The notes beneath the pieces were generated by a model. That model was given only the letters and a program-made list of their open reading frames with translations. It had not been told where the DNA came from and ran no database searches. This document shows positions 1-7,915 of a stretch of 43,301 nucleotides of DNA, one piece after another (the stretch's first letter is position 1; each line of letters begins with the position of its first letter). Where the stretch lies: NCBI GenBank assembly GCA_040235505.1, contig JBECKW010000305.1, positions 1-43,301 on the forward strand. Reading direction: 5' to 3'. The DNA comes from JBECKW01 sp040235505. Its GTDB lineage: Bacteria; Desulfobacterota; Desulfobacteria; Desulfobacterales; JAFDDL01. The position numbers and the translations under genes were made by a program.

Positions 1-120
1 CAGTTCAACATCGACCCGAAATCCCCGGCCCCCACATACCTGGAAAAAATCGCCTTCCGCCTTCGCTGGAACCACTGGAACGGCAATAAGAATATTCAGC
101 TGTTTATTGAAGCGACCTGA
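1..120 (+). CDS. recJ: C-terminal end of a RecJ-like single-strand exonuclease (partial)
   Basis: An open frame enters from the left edge and ends at TGA 118-120, giving 39 residues. The tail contains IAFRLRWNHWNGNKNIQL followed by IEAT. The pattern (A-F-R-L, W-N-G, then a short strand of alternating hydrophobics) matches the C-terminal OB-like domain of bacterial RecJ, the 5'-3' single-stranded DNA exonuclease of repair and recombination. Only this tail is visible, so the name rests on a short motif. It converges on the lipoprotein gene that ends at 229. A small CCGGC-GAA-GCCGG hairpin at 122-134 follows the stop and might serve as a weak terminator. Confidence 0.55.
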   Translation, partial: QFNIDPKSPAPTYLEKIAFRLRWNHWNGNKNIQLFIEAT

Positions 121-183
121 TCCGGCGAAGCCGGGGGCTGGGATGCTGGACGGCAACAACTATAAAAACGATGGAACACCTCA

Positions 184-224
184 ACTTTAGGCACTCTAGC
201 GCACTTTAGGCACTTTAGGCACTC
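184..224. repeat. Short 9-bp-period array (CACTTTAGG family)
   Basis: The words CACTTTAGG and CACTCTAGCG repeat head to tail and stop five bases before the stop codon (229-231) of the minus-strand lipoprotein gene. The segment GGCACTC-T-AGCGCACT-T-TA recurs with two changes near 12799-12817, so this is a dispersed family and not local slippage. It lies between two convergent genes; no function can be read from it. Confidence 0.7.
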
Positions 225-228
225 TTCT

Positions 229-2349
229 TCAGTTCGTCCCCCCCGTCACCGCCCGAAACCTCCCCCCCTTGATCCGGAGAAGAAACGGCTCCTTTTCCGC
301 CTCTCCCGTTTCCAGGAAAGAAGTGGGCCCGGTCACCCCCTGGTAGGGGGGCTGACTGACGAGTTTTTCGCGAATATCGCTCCGAAGCACCACATCGGGC
401 CGGCTGACAGTCTCAAACAGGATGCCGGCAGTGTCATATGCGATGGCTTCAATGAATCCGGGCGCCTCGCCATAGACGGATTTGTAGCTGTCTACAAATT
501 CCCGAACAATGGGAAGACTGCTCTCCGCAAAAAATCCATCGGTTAAAAGTGAGTTCTGGAGATATCGCCGGGCCATCTGGATAAGCTCGTCCGAATGCCA
601 GAGGTTGGTCCCCGTAAAAACGACATTATCCACATCGTAATACGCCAGTTGCGGGACGATAAGGCCGACCTTGTTGGGGGAATCCGGAATAAACAGGGCG
701 TCGAAATCAACATCCGCCTTGGGTTCGGTATCCTCCTGCTCATTATAATCCCCCTCGCCGGTTAAAAGCCCTTCGGAGGCATCCCCCAACATGAAAATAT
801 TCACACCCGCCTGGCCTCCCTGAATTTGGGCGCCCGGCGTCTGTGGGTCAAGCCACGGGCGGTCGTCGGCATAATGATCTTGAAACACCTTTGGATGTAA
901 CAGTTTCCAGACCTCTGCAGGAAGCGGCCGTTCGGCGTTTGCAAGCTCGGCCTTCAATTCGTCAGGCAACTCATAGTAAAGCCCCACCAGCTTTTTAATG
1001 GGATCCGCAAAATCGGTCGCCGCCCCTTGATAGGATTCACATCCGGTCACAACGCCGCCGTGGGCGATGACTTCATCCCAGAAAAGATTCATGAAGGTGG
1101 TGCCGTATTTCTCGTCCGGATACAATATGGCAAAGCGTTTCAGGCCGAGTTTGCCGGTAAGATATGAAACAATCGTACGGACCTGGGTCTGAGGGGTCAG
1201 AAAGTTTCTGAAAACATACTCCCCGATGTCGGTAATCCCTTCCTTCTGGGACAGGGTGATAATCGGAATCCCGATATTTTGTGCCTCTTCCGCAGCCGTT
1301 TTCGCCATGGCGATGGGACCGAGAATGGCCGCCACATGGGCGGCATCCAGTTCACGAACCGCCTGAATCGCTTGAGCTTCCGATGATCCGGTATCCTTAA
1401 CCACAAGCTTGAGCGGTACCTCCGGGTGGTTGAGGCGAAAACGGTACAGCGCGAGTTCCACCCCGTTCAGCGCCTTCTTGCCATAGCTGCTGTAGGGACC
1501 GGTAAGAGGCAGCAGGCAACCTACGGCAAACCGGTCACTGGAGGCCTTTTGTTTGATCGCATCAATATATCCCCTCACCTCACCGGCGAGTTCATGATCC
1601 GGATACCTCTCCAGAAATTTACCGAAGGCATCCAGGGCGGACTGGTCCCAGCCCGCCTTCATGCTGCTGAGGCCCAGTTGATACAGCAGATACGCCTTTG
1701 GAAGGTATTCGGGACCTGACAGAAGTTCTTCAATCTCATGCGTGTCAAGTACGCTGATGGCCGTTTTCATTTCCGGAATCATTTCAGGCCGTTGACCCTG
1801 GGGATAGCAGGAAATGCTCCGGGCATAGGCATCCACCGCCGCTTTTGCCTGCCCGGAAGAAAGATACGCATCGCCCATGAGCTTGTAGAGCCTCAACTTG
1901 ACCGACTGTGCAAGGGTGTCCACATTCACCGAGGACAGTCTTTCAAAAAAACTTGAATAATCCCCCTGGTCATAATAAGTCGCCAGAATTTCCACGCGGG
2001 CGTTTTCGGCGGAGGTGCTGTCCGGGTAATCCGAAAGAACACGCTGATAAAGCTCCCTGGCCTCCGGGTACTTTTCGCTCACGATGCAGATGGATGCCAT
2101 TTTCATAAGGGCATCGGGAGCCGGGGGCCGGTTTGGATATTGGGCCACATAGGCCTGGTATTGCAGGAAGGCCCGGTCATAATCTCCCGATTTGTAAAGC
2201 GCTTCGGCTTCCGCATACTGACGGTCTTCCACCGCCGTGGCAGGGATCTTTGGTTTTACCGGCAGCTTTGCACACCCCCAGAGCAGCCAGCCGGCGGCAG
2301 CCGACATAAAAAGAACAAGGAGAGTTCGGTATGATGAGGAACGTTTCAT
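229..2349 (-). CDS. Lipoprotein with TPR domain and periplasmic-binding domain (LpoA/LppC-like penicillin-binding protein activator)
   Basis: 706 residues. A basic N-terminus and hydrophobic stretch end in a lipobox (LLWGC, Cys about residue 26), so the product should be a lipid-anchored periplasmic protein. Residues about 40-265 hold tetratricopeptide-type repeats (AEALYKSGDYDRAFLQYQ, YPEARELYQRVLSDYP). From about 272 (FAVGCLLPLTGPYSSYG) a type I periplasmic-binding fold like that of branched-chain amino-acid receptors follows. This two-part build is that of LpoA/LppC proteins, which activate bifunctional penicillin-binding proteins, and of many deltaproteobacterial 'penicillin-binding protein activators'. 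An acidic insert lies near residues 510-545. The gene stands alone and convergent with recJ. A role as an amino-acid receptor is possible but no transporter genes lie beside it. Confidence 0.85.
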   Translation of the reverse strand: MKRSSSYRTLLVLFMSAAAGWLLWGCAKLPVKPKIPATAVEDRQYAEAEALYKSGDYDRAFLQYQAYVAQYPNRPPAPDALMKMASICIVSEKYPEARELYQRVLSDYPDSTSAENARVEILATYYDQGDYSSFFERLSSVNVDTLAQSVKLRLYKLMGDAYLSSGQAKAAVDAYARSISCYPQGQRPEMIPEMKTAISVLDTHEIEELLSGPEYLPKAYLLYQLGLSSMKAGWDQSALDAFGKFLERYPDHELAGEVRGYIDAIKQKASSDRFAVGCLLPLTGPYSSYGKKALNGVELALYRFRLNHPEVPLKLVVKDTGSSEAQAIQAVRELDAAHVAAILGPIAMAKTAAEEAQNIGIPIITLSQKEGITDIGEYVFRNFLTPQTQVRTIVSYLTGKLGLKRFAILYPDEKYGTTFMNLFWDEVIAHGGVVTGCESYQGAATDFADPIKKLVGLYYELPDELKAELANAERPLPAEVWKLLHPKVFQDHYADDRPWLDPQTPGAQIQGGQAGVNIFMLGDASEGLLTGEGDYNEQEDTEPKADVDFDALFIPDSPNKVGLIVPQLAYYDVDNVVFTGTNLWHSDELIQMARRYLQNSLLTDGFFAESSLPIVREFVDSYKSVYGEAPGFIEAIAYDTAGILFETVSRPDVVLRSDIREKLVSQPPYQGVTGPTSFLETGEAEKEPFLLRIKGGRFRAVTGGTN

Positions 2350-2404
2350 CGGCGTATTCCTACATAAAGAGGATTAATTGTCAAATCATTGTTCGAAAAG
2401 CTTT

Positions 2405-2433
2405 TTGACATCCGTTGGGGGGATGCATATTTT
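2405..2433 (+). promoter_or_regulatory. Putative sigma-70 promoter
   Basis: TTGACA (2405-2410), a 17-base spacer and TATTTT (2428-2433) match the housekeeping promoter consensus well. It lies 77 bases before the small gene at 2510 and 437 before the gene at 2870, on their strand, and diverges from the lipoprotein gene starting at 2349. No transcription start can be verified from sequence alone. Confidence 0.5.
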
Positions 2434-2509
2434 TTTGTTATGAAGAAAGCGAAATCATGCTAAGGTCATTAAATCTTTCTTCGATTTTAACCGGGTTCAG
2501 GTCGAAAAG

Positions 2510-2767
2510 ATGCTTCCTATCGAATACCAGACAACTCTTCCGTATACAGCCGGCATCATACAAATGGTGCCGGGAAGGATGGGGTATGAACCTGTATATC
2601 GGAAAGACGAATTCGGGGAATCAGACTTGATGGAGTCAAATGGCGGGGCCCGATTTAAGCGTTCCAGACTGACGGACGAAAAGTATGAGACGACTTATAC
2701 CGAAAACCGCCGCCTGACTTCTTCCGGCGCATCGGATATCGGCTCTTTTATCGACATCTATGTATAG
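2510..2767 (+). CDS. Small hypothetical protein, 85 aa
   Basis: An 85-residue frame starting MLPIEYQTTLPYTAGI and ending IGSFIDIYV. I do not recognise a family. It has no signal peptide or membrane segment and is rich in charged residues, Tyr and Thr. Codon choice resembles that of neighbouring real genes and a good promoter lies upstream, which favours a real gene. No strong Shine-Dalgarno is seen before ATG 2510. An overlapping frame at 2415-2630 looks less protein-like. The rest of 2350-2869 shows nothing else I can name. Confidence 0.4.
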   Translation: MLPIEYQTTLPYTAGIIQMVPGRMGYEPVYRKDEFGESDLMESNGGARFKRSRLTDEKYETTYTENRRLTSSGASDIGSFIDIYV

Positions 2768-2869
2768 GCTGCGAGAACCGGGGGAAATCGATCGCTGTAA
2801 AATCCACCGGCCGGCTCTACAGCTTGTGAAAAGTTACCGCGCCCCTCGCATTGAGTTGAACTGAGATAC

Positions 2870-4039
2870 ATGTACATAACGGCTTTCCCCCACAGAGACG
2901 AGCTTTTCGATATCACCAACCGGTGGCTTTCGGACCGCCTGAAACCGGATGATCCCCTTCGAATCACACGCATTATCAACTATGACAGTTTCACCGCGTG
3001 GGAAACCATGTTGGGTTTCATAACGAAACTCAACGGAAAACTTTGCACGGGAAAAATCCATCAGGAATCGATTCATATTAAAAAGGAACTCAAAGATTTC
3101 ATCTGCAAAGCAGGGGGCCCGAAATCGGAGCGTGTCCGCCGGCTGATATCCGAATATAAAAACCTCCCAGAATACCACTATATCGGCTCCCCGGTCGCCG
3201 GCTACCTTTTTCACGACAGCGGCAACCGAATCGTCAGTATCTGCCGCCTGAAGCGTGCCAAGAGAATCGCCGAAAAAACAAGCAGGTATGCCTCCCTGCA
3301 CATCACCCGGATCATTCGGGAGATGGCCGAAGAAATCTGGCGGGAAGAAAACGGGCATTTAACCGTCCCCGAGTCCCTGCCCAACGATGTTCTCGCCCGG
3401 GCGGAAAAGAGACTGATGATGTCCATCAAAAAAAAGGGATTCACGCTCCCTGCCGACATTGTGGAGATCAAGGACATCATGGGGGTCAAGGTTATTCGGA
3501 ACGGGGTTTCCGAAGACCTGCTCGAGTCCGTGATAGACCGGTTCCCGGATGTCGATATCATTGAAAAAGAGGTCCATTCGGGAAACTACAACGCCATCCA
3601 TTATGTCATCGAACTGAAAGTCGACAACCGGGAGGTTATCCGAAAATTCGCAACCTTGAAAAACCGTACCCTGCTAAGCAACCGGGGCCTTCTTGAAACG
3701 GACATTGAAGAGAATTTTCGAAAATTTGCTGAAACCGGCGCTGAAAGGGTCCAACTGGATCTGATTTTCACGACGTTTGATGAATTGGTTGAATCCGAAA
3801 TCGGCCGATCCATGCACGAAGCCAGAATCTTTGAGCAGCGGCAAACGCTGAACAGCTTTGGAAATATTCCCATTAACATCGAATACCTGATAGAATATCT
3901 GATTGCCGTCGGTCTCAGTCCTGCGGTGCATATTGATGAAATTCCCATAAAAATCTGGGGGAGATACCTGCCCGACACACTCAGCTATCGCATTCGGAGC
4001 TTATTCGACATGCCGGAATACTCCATCGTTCAAGTCTGA
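2870..4039 (+). CDS. Protein with a diverged RelA/SpoT-synthetase-like region, 389 aa
   Basis: 389 residues, soluble, no signal peptide. Residues about 165-320 follow the order of conserved blocks in the RelA/SpoT (p)ppGpp synthetase fold. VEIKDIMGVKVI resembles the D-I-x-G-x-R-V-I strand. VHSGNYNAIHYVIEL resembles the P-K-x-x-G-Y-x-S-x-H block. ERVQLDLIFTTFDELVESE resembles the V-E-x-Q-I-R-T-x-x-x-x-x-x-x-E block. The usual catalytic and substrate residues are partly replaced (Lys for Arg in the first block, Leu-Asp-Leu-Ile for the E-x-Q-I-R run), so synthetase activity is uncertain. The N-terminal 160 residues and C-terminal 70 are unrecognised. It follows the small gene at 2510 and precedes the aldolase without obvious coupling. 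The fold assignment is my pattern reading. Confidence 0.55.
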   Translation: MYITAFPHRDELFDITNRWLSDRLKPDDPLRITRIINYDSFTAWETMLGFITKLNGKLCTGKIHQESIHIKKELKDFICKAGGPKSERVRRLISEYKNLPEYHYIGSPVAGYLFHDSGNRIVSICRLKRAKRIAEKTSRYASLHITRIIREMAEEIWREENGHLTVPESLPNDVLARAEKRLMMSIKKKGFTLPADIVEIKDIMGVKVIRNGVSEDLLESVIDRFPDVDIIEKEVHSGNYNAIHYVIELKVDNREVIRKFATLKNRTLLSNRGLLETDIEENFRKFAETGAERVQLDLIFTTFDELVESEIGRSMHEARIFEQRQTLNSFGNIPINIEYLIEYLIAVGLSPAVHIDEIPIKIWGRYLPDTLSYRIRSLFDMPEYSIVQV

Positions 4040-4050
4040 TTCCGGAAGGT

Positions 4051-4096
4051 ACATTTTTTTCTTTGTGTCCTTTGTCTCTTTATGGTTAATGTATTA
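4051..4096. repeat. CTTTGTG-type dispersed intergenic repeat, copy 1
   Basis: The 17-mer ACATTTTTTTCTTTGTG at 4051-4067 is found exactly again at 12849-12865, and both continue with CTTTGT words and a TGGTT-type end. Both copies sit just after a coding region and before the next gene on the same strand. The remaining bases up to the aldolase gene show no clear promoter or terminator. Confidence 0.6.
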
Positions 4097-4189
4097 TGTG
4101 GGTCGCAACAGAAATCGGACCCCTCTTGATTTTAATGACAATGCAAAATGTCCTAAAATTGAAATTATTCTGGAAAAGGAGGAATGGCC

Positions 4190-5485
4190 ATGCCTGATCA
4201 TCAAACGATATATACCGCCGAATTTAAAAATGCCTTGAAAGTCGGCCGTCCACCCAATATCACCGAGTTGTTCCCGAACTCAAAAGCGCTGATTGTCAGC
4301 GGAAAATACATCGACCGCGGCATGACCCGAAAGGGCAAGGCCATCTGCATCGCAGCCAACGGCCGGAGCTATTTTGTGATCAAGGGCGCGCTGCTGGCCG
4401 CACAGCGTGCGAATGCGCCCCTGATTATCGAAATCGCAAAATCCGAGGGCGGCGCAAGTGCCTATTGCGCCATCAATTATTGGAATATGGCCCGGACCGT
4501 GGACGCTCTGTGCAATGAGATGGGGATCACCATCCCGGTGGCCATCCATGCCGACCATTACGGTATTAAAAGCCAGGCGGATATAGAATCGGCCAGAAGA
4601 GAAATACCGACCCTCTTTGAGGCCGGCATCACATCCATTGCCATCGATGCATCCCATCTGCCCGATGACCAGAATCTGCTTGCCAACATTACCTTGAATC
4701 ACTACATCCCCTCCTGGGCCGGACTCGAAACGGAGGTGGGTGAAATCAAAGGAAAAGAGGGCCTGTCCACCGTGTCCGAGGCTCTGTTTCTCATCCAGGG
4801 CCTCAATGCCAATGGCATTTTCCCCGACTGGATTGCCCTGAACAACGGCACCACCCACGGCATCGAGGTAAGCGGCCAGGGAATCCAGGTTGAACTGACC
4901 CGGGAAATACATGACGCTCTGGCTCCTTACAAAATTTCCGGCGCCCAGCACGGCACTTCCGGCAACAGCTCCGACCGGCTCAGGCGAATCGCCGCTGAAA
5001 CAAGAACCACCAAGGCGAATGTGGCAACGGCGCTTCAAATGGTCTCCTGGGGGCTCGAGGTTAACGACTACGGAAATGCCATCTTGGACGACCAGGGAAA
5101 TTTTATAAAGGTGGCGGGTGAAGGGGCATCCGAGCCCGTGTGGCAGGAAATGATCGTTTATGCCCAGGAAAAGGGAATCAAAGGCGGCAACTTTAAAAAA
5201 CTCAACCTGCCGTTTGAAAACAAGCTTCTGTCGCAACCTCGGGATATTCGCGACCGGATGACCTCCCGGGTTGAATCGTTTGTCTATAAAATGATCGTGG
5301 ATGTTTTCGGGGCAAAAGACACGGCCCCCCTTGTCATTGATGACATCTGTCAGGCCGGCACATTCGATCCCGGACCGAAAGCGAGCCTGATGGAAAACCC
5401 GGCGGATTGGACACCGGACAAAATCATCGAACGGGCCAAAACCGTCTCCAGTGACAAGGGCCCCACAGGCAATTTCGAGGATTGA
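4190..5485 (+). CDS. Class II fructose-1,6-bisphosphate aldolase-type enzyme
   Basis: 431 residues from ATG 4190. The enzyme class is zinc-dependent and interconverts fructose-1,6-bisphosphate with dihydroxyacetone phosphate and glyceraldehyde-3-phosphate in glycolysis and gluconeogenesis. The sequence shows the metal-binding HADHYGIK motif (about residue 119), SIAIDASHLP, the GLETEVGEIKGKEG loop and GAQHGTSGNS, all typical of the class II aldolase barrel. It is longer than the roughly 300-345 residues of common members, with an extended C-terminus. An ATG also lies at 4184, but the Shine-Dalgarno AAGGAGG (4176-4182) is only one base from it and seven from 4190, so 4190 is the better start. 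A related sugar-phosphate aldolase activity cannot be excluded. Confidence 0.88.
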   Translation: MPDHQTIYTAEFKNALKVGRPPNITELFPNSKALIVSGKYIDRGMTRKGKAICIAANGRSYFVIKGALLAAQRANAPLIIEIAKSEGGASAYCAINYWNMARTVDALCNEMGITIPVAIHADHYGIKSQADIESARREIPTLFEAGITSIAIDASHLPDDQNLLANITLNHYIPSWAGLETEVGEIKGKEGLSTVSEALFLIQGLNANGIFPDWIALNNGTTHGIEVSGQGIQVELTREIHDALAPYKISGAQHGTSGNSSDRLRRIAAETRTTKANVATALQMVSWGLEVNDYGNAILDDQGNFIKVAGEGASEPVWQEMIVYAQEKGIKGGNFKKLNLPFENKLLSQPRDIRDRMTSRVESFVYKMIVDVFGAKDTAPLVIDDICQAGTFDPGPKASLMENPADWTPDKIIERAKTVSSDKGPTGNFED

Positions 5486-5504
5486 TCGACCCGCCTTTTT
5501 TTTC

Positions 5505-5532
5505 TAAAGGTTAGGAATTCATCTGCCGATAG
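5505..5532 (+). promoter_or_regulatory. Putative sigma-28 (FliA) flagellar promoter
   Basis: TAAAGGTT (5505-5512), a 12-base spacer and GCCGATAG (5525-5532) closely match the FliA consensus TAAAGTTT-N11-GCCGATAA; the spacer is one base long. It stands 133 bases upstream of the DVU0524-like gene and flgM. Control of the anti-sigma-28 gene by sigma-28 is a known feedback in flagellar regulons. Confidence 0.7.
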
Positions 5533-5664
5533 ATACATTAACGAAATAGAATTATCGGAGGGGACAGCTATCTTCTCACCGGACGGGATGGGCGAAAAAA
5601 TCCTGGAAAAGCACACCGGCCGTCCTTTCAGAGAAAAAAACACTATCGCTAAAAAAAGGAATAA

Positions 5665-6084
5665 ATGCAGATACCGAACCACCAAATAAATAATGTGCTG
5701 AAAGTCTACAGCAAACAGCTGGGACAGACGAGGGCGCTTGAACGCAGGAAGGCTCTTTCCCAACAGGGCGGCGAAGATAAGATCAACCTTTCGGCCATCG
5801 GGAAAAGACAAACCATCATTGAAAAAGTCGCGGCGGACATTGTCGCGCGAATCACCCAGTCCGGTCCCCAGGATCAGGTGGATCATGAAATTGTCGATAA
5901 GCTCGAAAGCGAACTCGGCCAATCCATCAAGTTTAACGAACAGGGCAACGACTTTGTATTTAACGTAATAGACAACGATAACGAAAAAACGACCGCTACT
6001 TTTCAGGCGAATGACCTGGGACATTTCACGAAACGACTCGAGCAACTGGCAAAGGAAGCGGTTGACAAGAACATGGAATTATAA
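5665..6084 (+). CDS. DVU0524-like FlgM-associated protein
   Basis: 139 residues, starting MQIPNHQINNVLKVYSKQL. It is soluble and mostly helical with many charged residues, and its middle strand block reads SIKFNEQGNDFVFNVID. It resembles the small proteins encoded directly before flgM in Desulfovibrio and relatives (DVU0524 family), whose biochemical role is not established to my knowledge. It ends 27 bases before flgM and shares the sigma-28 promoter at 5505, so it is probably made together with FlgM late in flagellar assembly. The family name rests on sequence style plus position. A chaperone or modulator of FlgM is a guess. Confidence 0.6.
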   Translation: MQIPNHQINNVLKVYSKQLGQTRALERRKALSQQGGEDKINLSAIGKRQTIIEKVAADIVARITQSGPQDQVDHEIVDKLESELGQSIKFNEQGNDFVFNVIDNDNEKTTATFQANDLGHFTKRLEQLAKEAVDKNMEL

Positions 6085-6111
6085 GAAAGTAAGATATTCA
6101 GGAGGTACTCC

Positions 6112-6426
6112 ATGACAACGATATCAAACATTACCGGCAAATATGATCAGGCGTTTCTGAATGAAACGACTGAAAAACAGGGGGTGAACCCCACTGCCAA
6201 TACCGCTGAGACGGTGGACCCGGAACGTACCCAGAACGACCGGGTGAGCCTCTCCGACGCGTCACGGGAAATGCAAACCGCAAAAGATGCGGTGGCAGCC
6301 GTCTCGGATACCCGTCAAGATAAGGTGGATGCCATCAAGGCGGCGGTTGAAAGTGGTAATTATGAAATTGATCCGGGAAAAATTGCGGATAAAATGATCG
6401 GTTCCATCATTAACGAAACGGCATAA
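6112..6426 (+). CDS. flgM: Anti-sigma-28 factor FlgM
   Basis: 104 residues. FlgM binds sigma-28 (FliA) and blocks late flagellar genes until it is exported through the finished hook. The C-terminal half shows the family signature: DRVSLSDASREMQTA, then KVDAIKAAVESGNYEID and PGKIADKMI, the helices that contact sigma-28. The N-terminal half is polar and low in order, as is usual for FlgM. AGGAGG (6101-6106) sits five bases before ATG 6112. A strong intrinsic terminator follows at 6535-6563. No flagellar structural genes are in the window. Confidence 0.9.
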   Translation: MTTISNITGKYDQAFLNETTEKQGVNPTANTAETVDPERTQNDRVSLSDASREMQTAKDAVAAVSDTRQDKVDAIKAAVESGNYEIDPGKIADKMIGSIINETA

Positions 6427-6534
6427 CAGAGCAGAAAATCTAGGAAGAATTTGCCGACCGGGGTCTCATTCGGTAGAAACGTTCCGCTTAAAAAATATTT
6501 TTTGCCATTTTTTCAGGTAGATATAGAAATTTTT

Positions 6535-6563
6535 AGGCCAGCTTAGCAGCTGGCCTTTTTTTT
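6535..6563 (+). terminator. Rho-independent terminator after flgM
   Basis: A perfect 9-bp stem (AGGCCAGCT / AGCTGGCCT) with a four-base loop TAGC runs into eight T residues. It lies 109 bases past the flgM stop and ends the flagellar transcript before the unknown gene at 6655. Confidence 0.9.
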
Positions 6564-6654
6564 GCATATTCATATTGCCAATCAATGGATATTCAACTGC
6601 CGGGCATCGGCCGTCGTGGAAAATATTTTTTAAAAAAGAAAGGTGATGGAAACC

Positions 6655-7104
6655 GTGACACAGATAAACAGTATCAATGGAAACGCCATTCCCCGTACAA
6701 GCCGGCAACAGTCCGTATCACCGGCTGCCGGTTTTCAGGATTCCCTTGAAAACGCTCTGGTCCAAAAATCCACCGGAAGCACGCAAAACGGACAGACGGC
6801 CGCTTTAGTCGAGCCCCAGTCCTTAGGCAATCCGCCGATTTCGTCGTCACCCTCGGAGATCGCAAGCCGGACAGACAGCCTGTTGGATTTGCTCGACTCC
6901 TATGCAGACGGTCTCGAAAATCCGGATACAACGCTGAAGGATCTGTCATCTCTGGTGGACCGCATAAGGGACGATGCGCAGCTTCTCATGACTACGGCGG
7001 ACAACGACACATCGGCGGGAAGCCAACTGAAGGACATTGCCGCCCAAACAGCCCTGACTGCAAACATCGAATATTTCAAGTTCCAGCGGGGGGACTATCT
7101 ATAG
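6655..7104 (+). CDS. Hypothetical protein, about 149 aa
   Basis: I do not recognise this gene. From GTG 6655 it encodes about 149 residues. The N-terminal half is Ser/Gln/Pro-rich and probably disordered; the C-terminal half is predicted helical (DSLLDLLDSYADGLENP, LKDLSSLVDRIRDDAQLL) and ends in the short tail YFKFQRGDYL. There is no signal peptide or membrane segment. The frame opens at GTG 6643 and ATG 6646, but AGGTGAT (6641-6647) acts best as Shine-Dalgarno for GTG 6655. The disordered-plus-helical style and position after flgM suggest a flagellum-related protein, but that is inference. Its last 29 bases overlap the 3' end of mazG tail to tail. Confidence 0.65.
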   Translation: MTQINSINGNAIPRTSRQQSVSPAAGFQDSLENALVQKSTGSTQNGQTAALVEPQSLGNPPISSSPSEIASRTDSLLDLLDSYADGLENPDTTLKDLSSLVDRIRDDAQLLMTTADNDTSAGSQLKDIAAQTALTANIEYFKFQRGDYL

Positions 7105-7915
7105 CGGCCTCTTTCGCCCTTTCCCAGATATCATCCTTTTCCTTCTGAGGCACATCGGTCATTTTCCGGCTGCTTTCTTTGATCCTGCGTTCCATATAGC
7201 GGAAGCGGTTCTCGAATTTTTCGGTGGATTCCATCAACGCCGCTTCCGGATTGATGCCTAGGAAACGGGCCACGTTCACCATCGTAAACAGAAGATCTCC
7301 GAATTCCAATTGAACCGCCTGCTTTCCACCGGGGGTTTCGGAACCTTCGGACATGGCTGCCTTTAACTCGCCGAGCTCCTCTTCCATTTTCTCCATGACG
7401 CCGGAAAGCGCCGTCCAGTCGAATCCCTCCCGGGCCGCCCGGACCGATATGCGGTAGGCCCGCATGAGTGCCGGCTGCATGCGCGGAACCGAATCCAGGA
7501 CCGACACGGGCGAGGCATCGCCCTTTTCGTCCTGTTTGATAACATGCCACTTCTGTTTTACCTCTTCTGCGGTGGATACCGAGGGGCCGCCGAACACGTG
7601 GGGATGACGCCTTATCATTTTTCGGGTGATGCCGTCGGCTACATCCTCGATCCCGAAACGGTTTTTTTCTTCAAACAGCCGGGCAATAAAAAAAATATGG
7701 AACAGAACATCCCCCAGCTCTTCGCAAATATCGCCCGCCTCGCCCCGGGTGATGGCATCCATGAGTTCATAGGTTTCCTCGAGCTGCTGCACCGACATGC
7801 TCCGGGGTGTCTGTTTTTTATCCCAGGGGCACCCGTTTTCCCCCCTGAGCGCCTCCACCAATGCGGCCAGCCGCCCAAAGGCGGACGGAATATTTTCTAT
7901 TTTTTCTGCGCCCAA
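7076..7915 (-). CDS. mazG: Nucleoside triphosphate pyrophosphohydrolase MazG
   Basis: 279 residues. MazG hydrolyses (d)NTPs to NMP and pyrophosphate, cleaning the nucleotide pool. The first domain has NGCPWDKKQT, the E-E-x-Y-E helix (LEETYELMDAI) and the E-E-L-G-D metal motif (CEELGDVLFHI). A second MazG domain follows with EEELGELKAA and LEFGDLLFTMVN, giving the usual tandem arrangement and normal length. The frame begins at a TTG (7913-7915) inside the last codons of cvpA, with which it overlaps by 19 bases, so the two are likely co-translated. Its 3' end overlaps the convergent gene at 6655-7104. Confidence 0.93.
   Translation of the reverse strand: MGAEKIENIPSAFGRLAALVEALRGENGCPWDKKQTPRSMSVQQLEETYELMDAITRGEAGDICEELGDVLFHIFFIARLFEEKNRFGIEDVADGITRKMIRRHPHVFGGPSVSTAEEVKQKWHVIKQDEKGDASPVSVLDSVPRMQPALMRAYRISVRAAREGFDWTALSGVMEKMEEELGELKAAMSEGSETPGGKQAVQLEFGDLLFTMVNVARFLGINPEAALMESTEKFENRFRYMERRIKESSRKMTDVPQKEKDDIWERAKEAAIDSPPAGT

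Noticed and set aside
4280..5236. A 318-codon minus-strand frame opposite the aldolase gene
   Set aside because: The aldolase active-site motifs are on the plus strand; the antisense frame has none.
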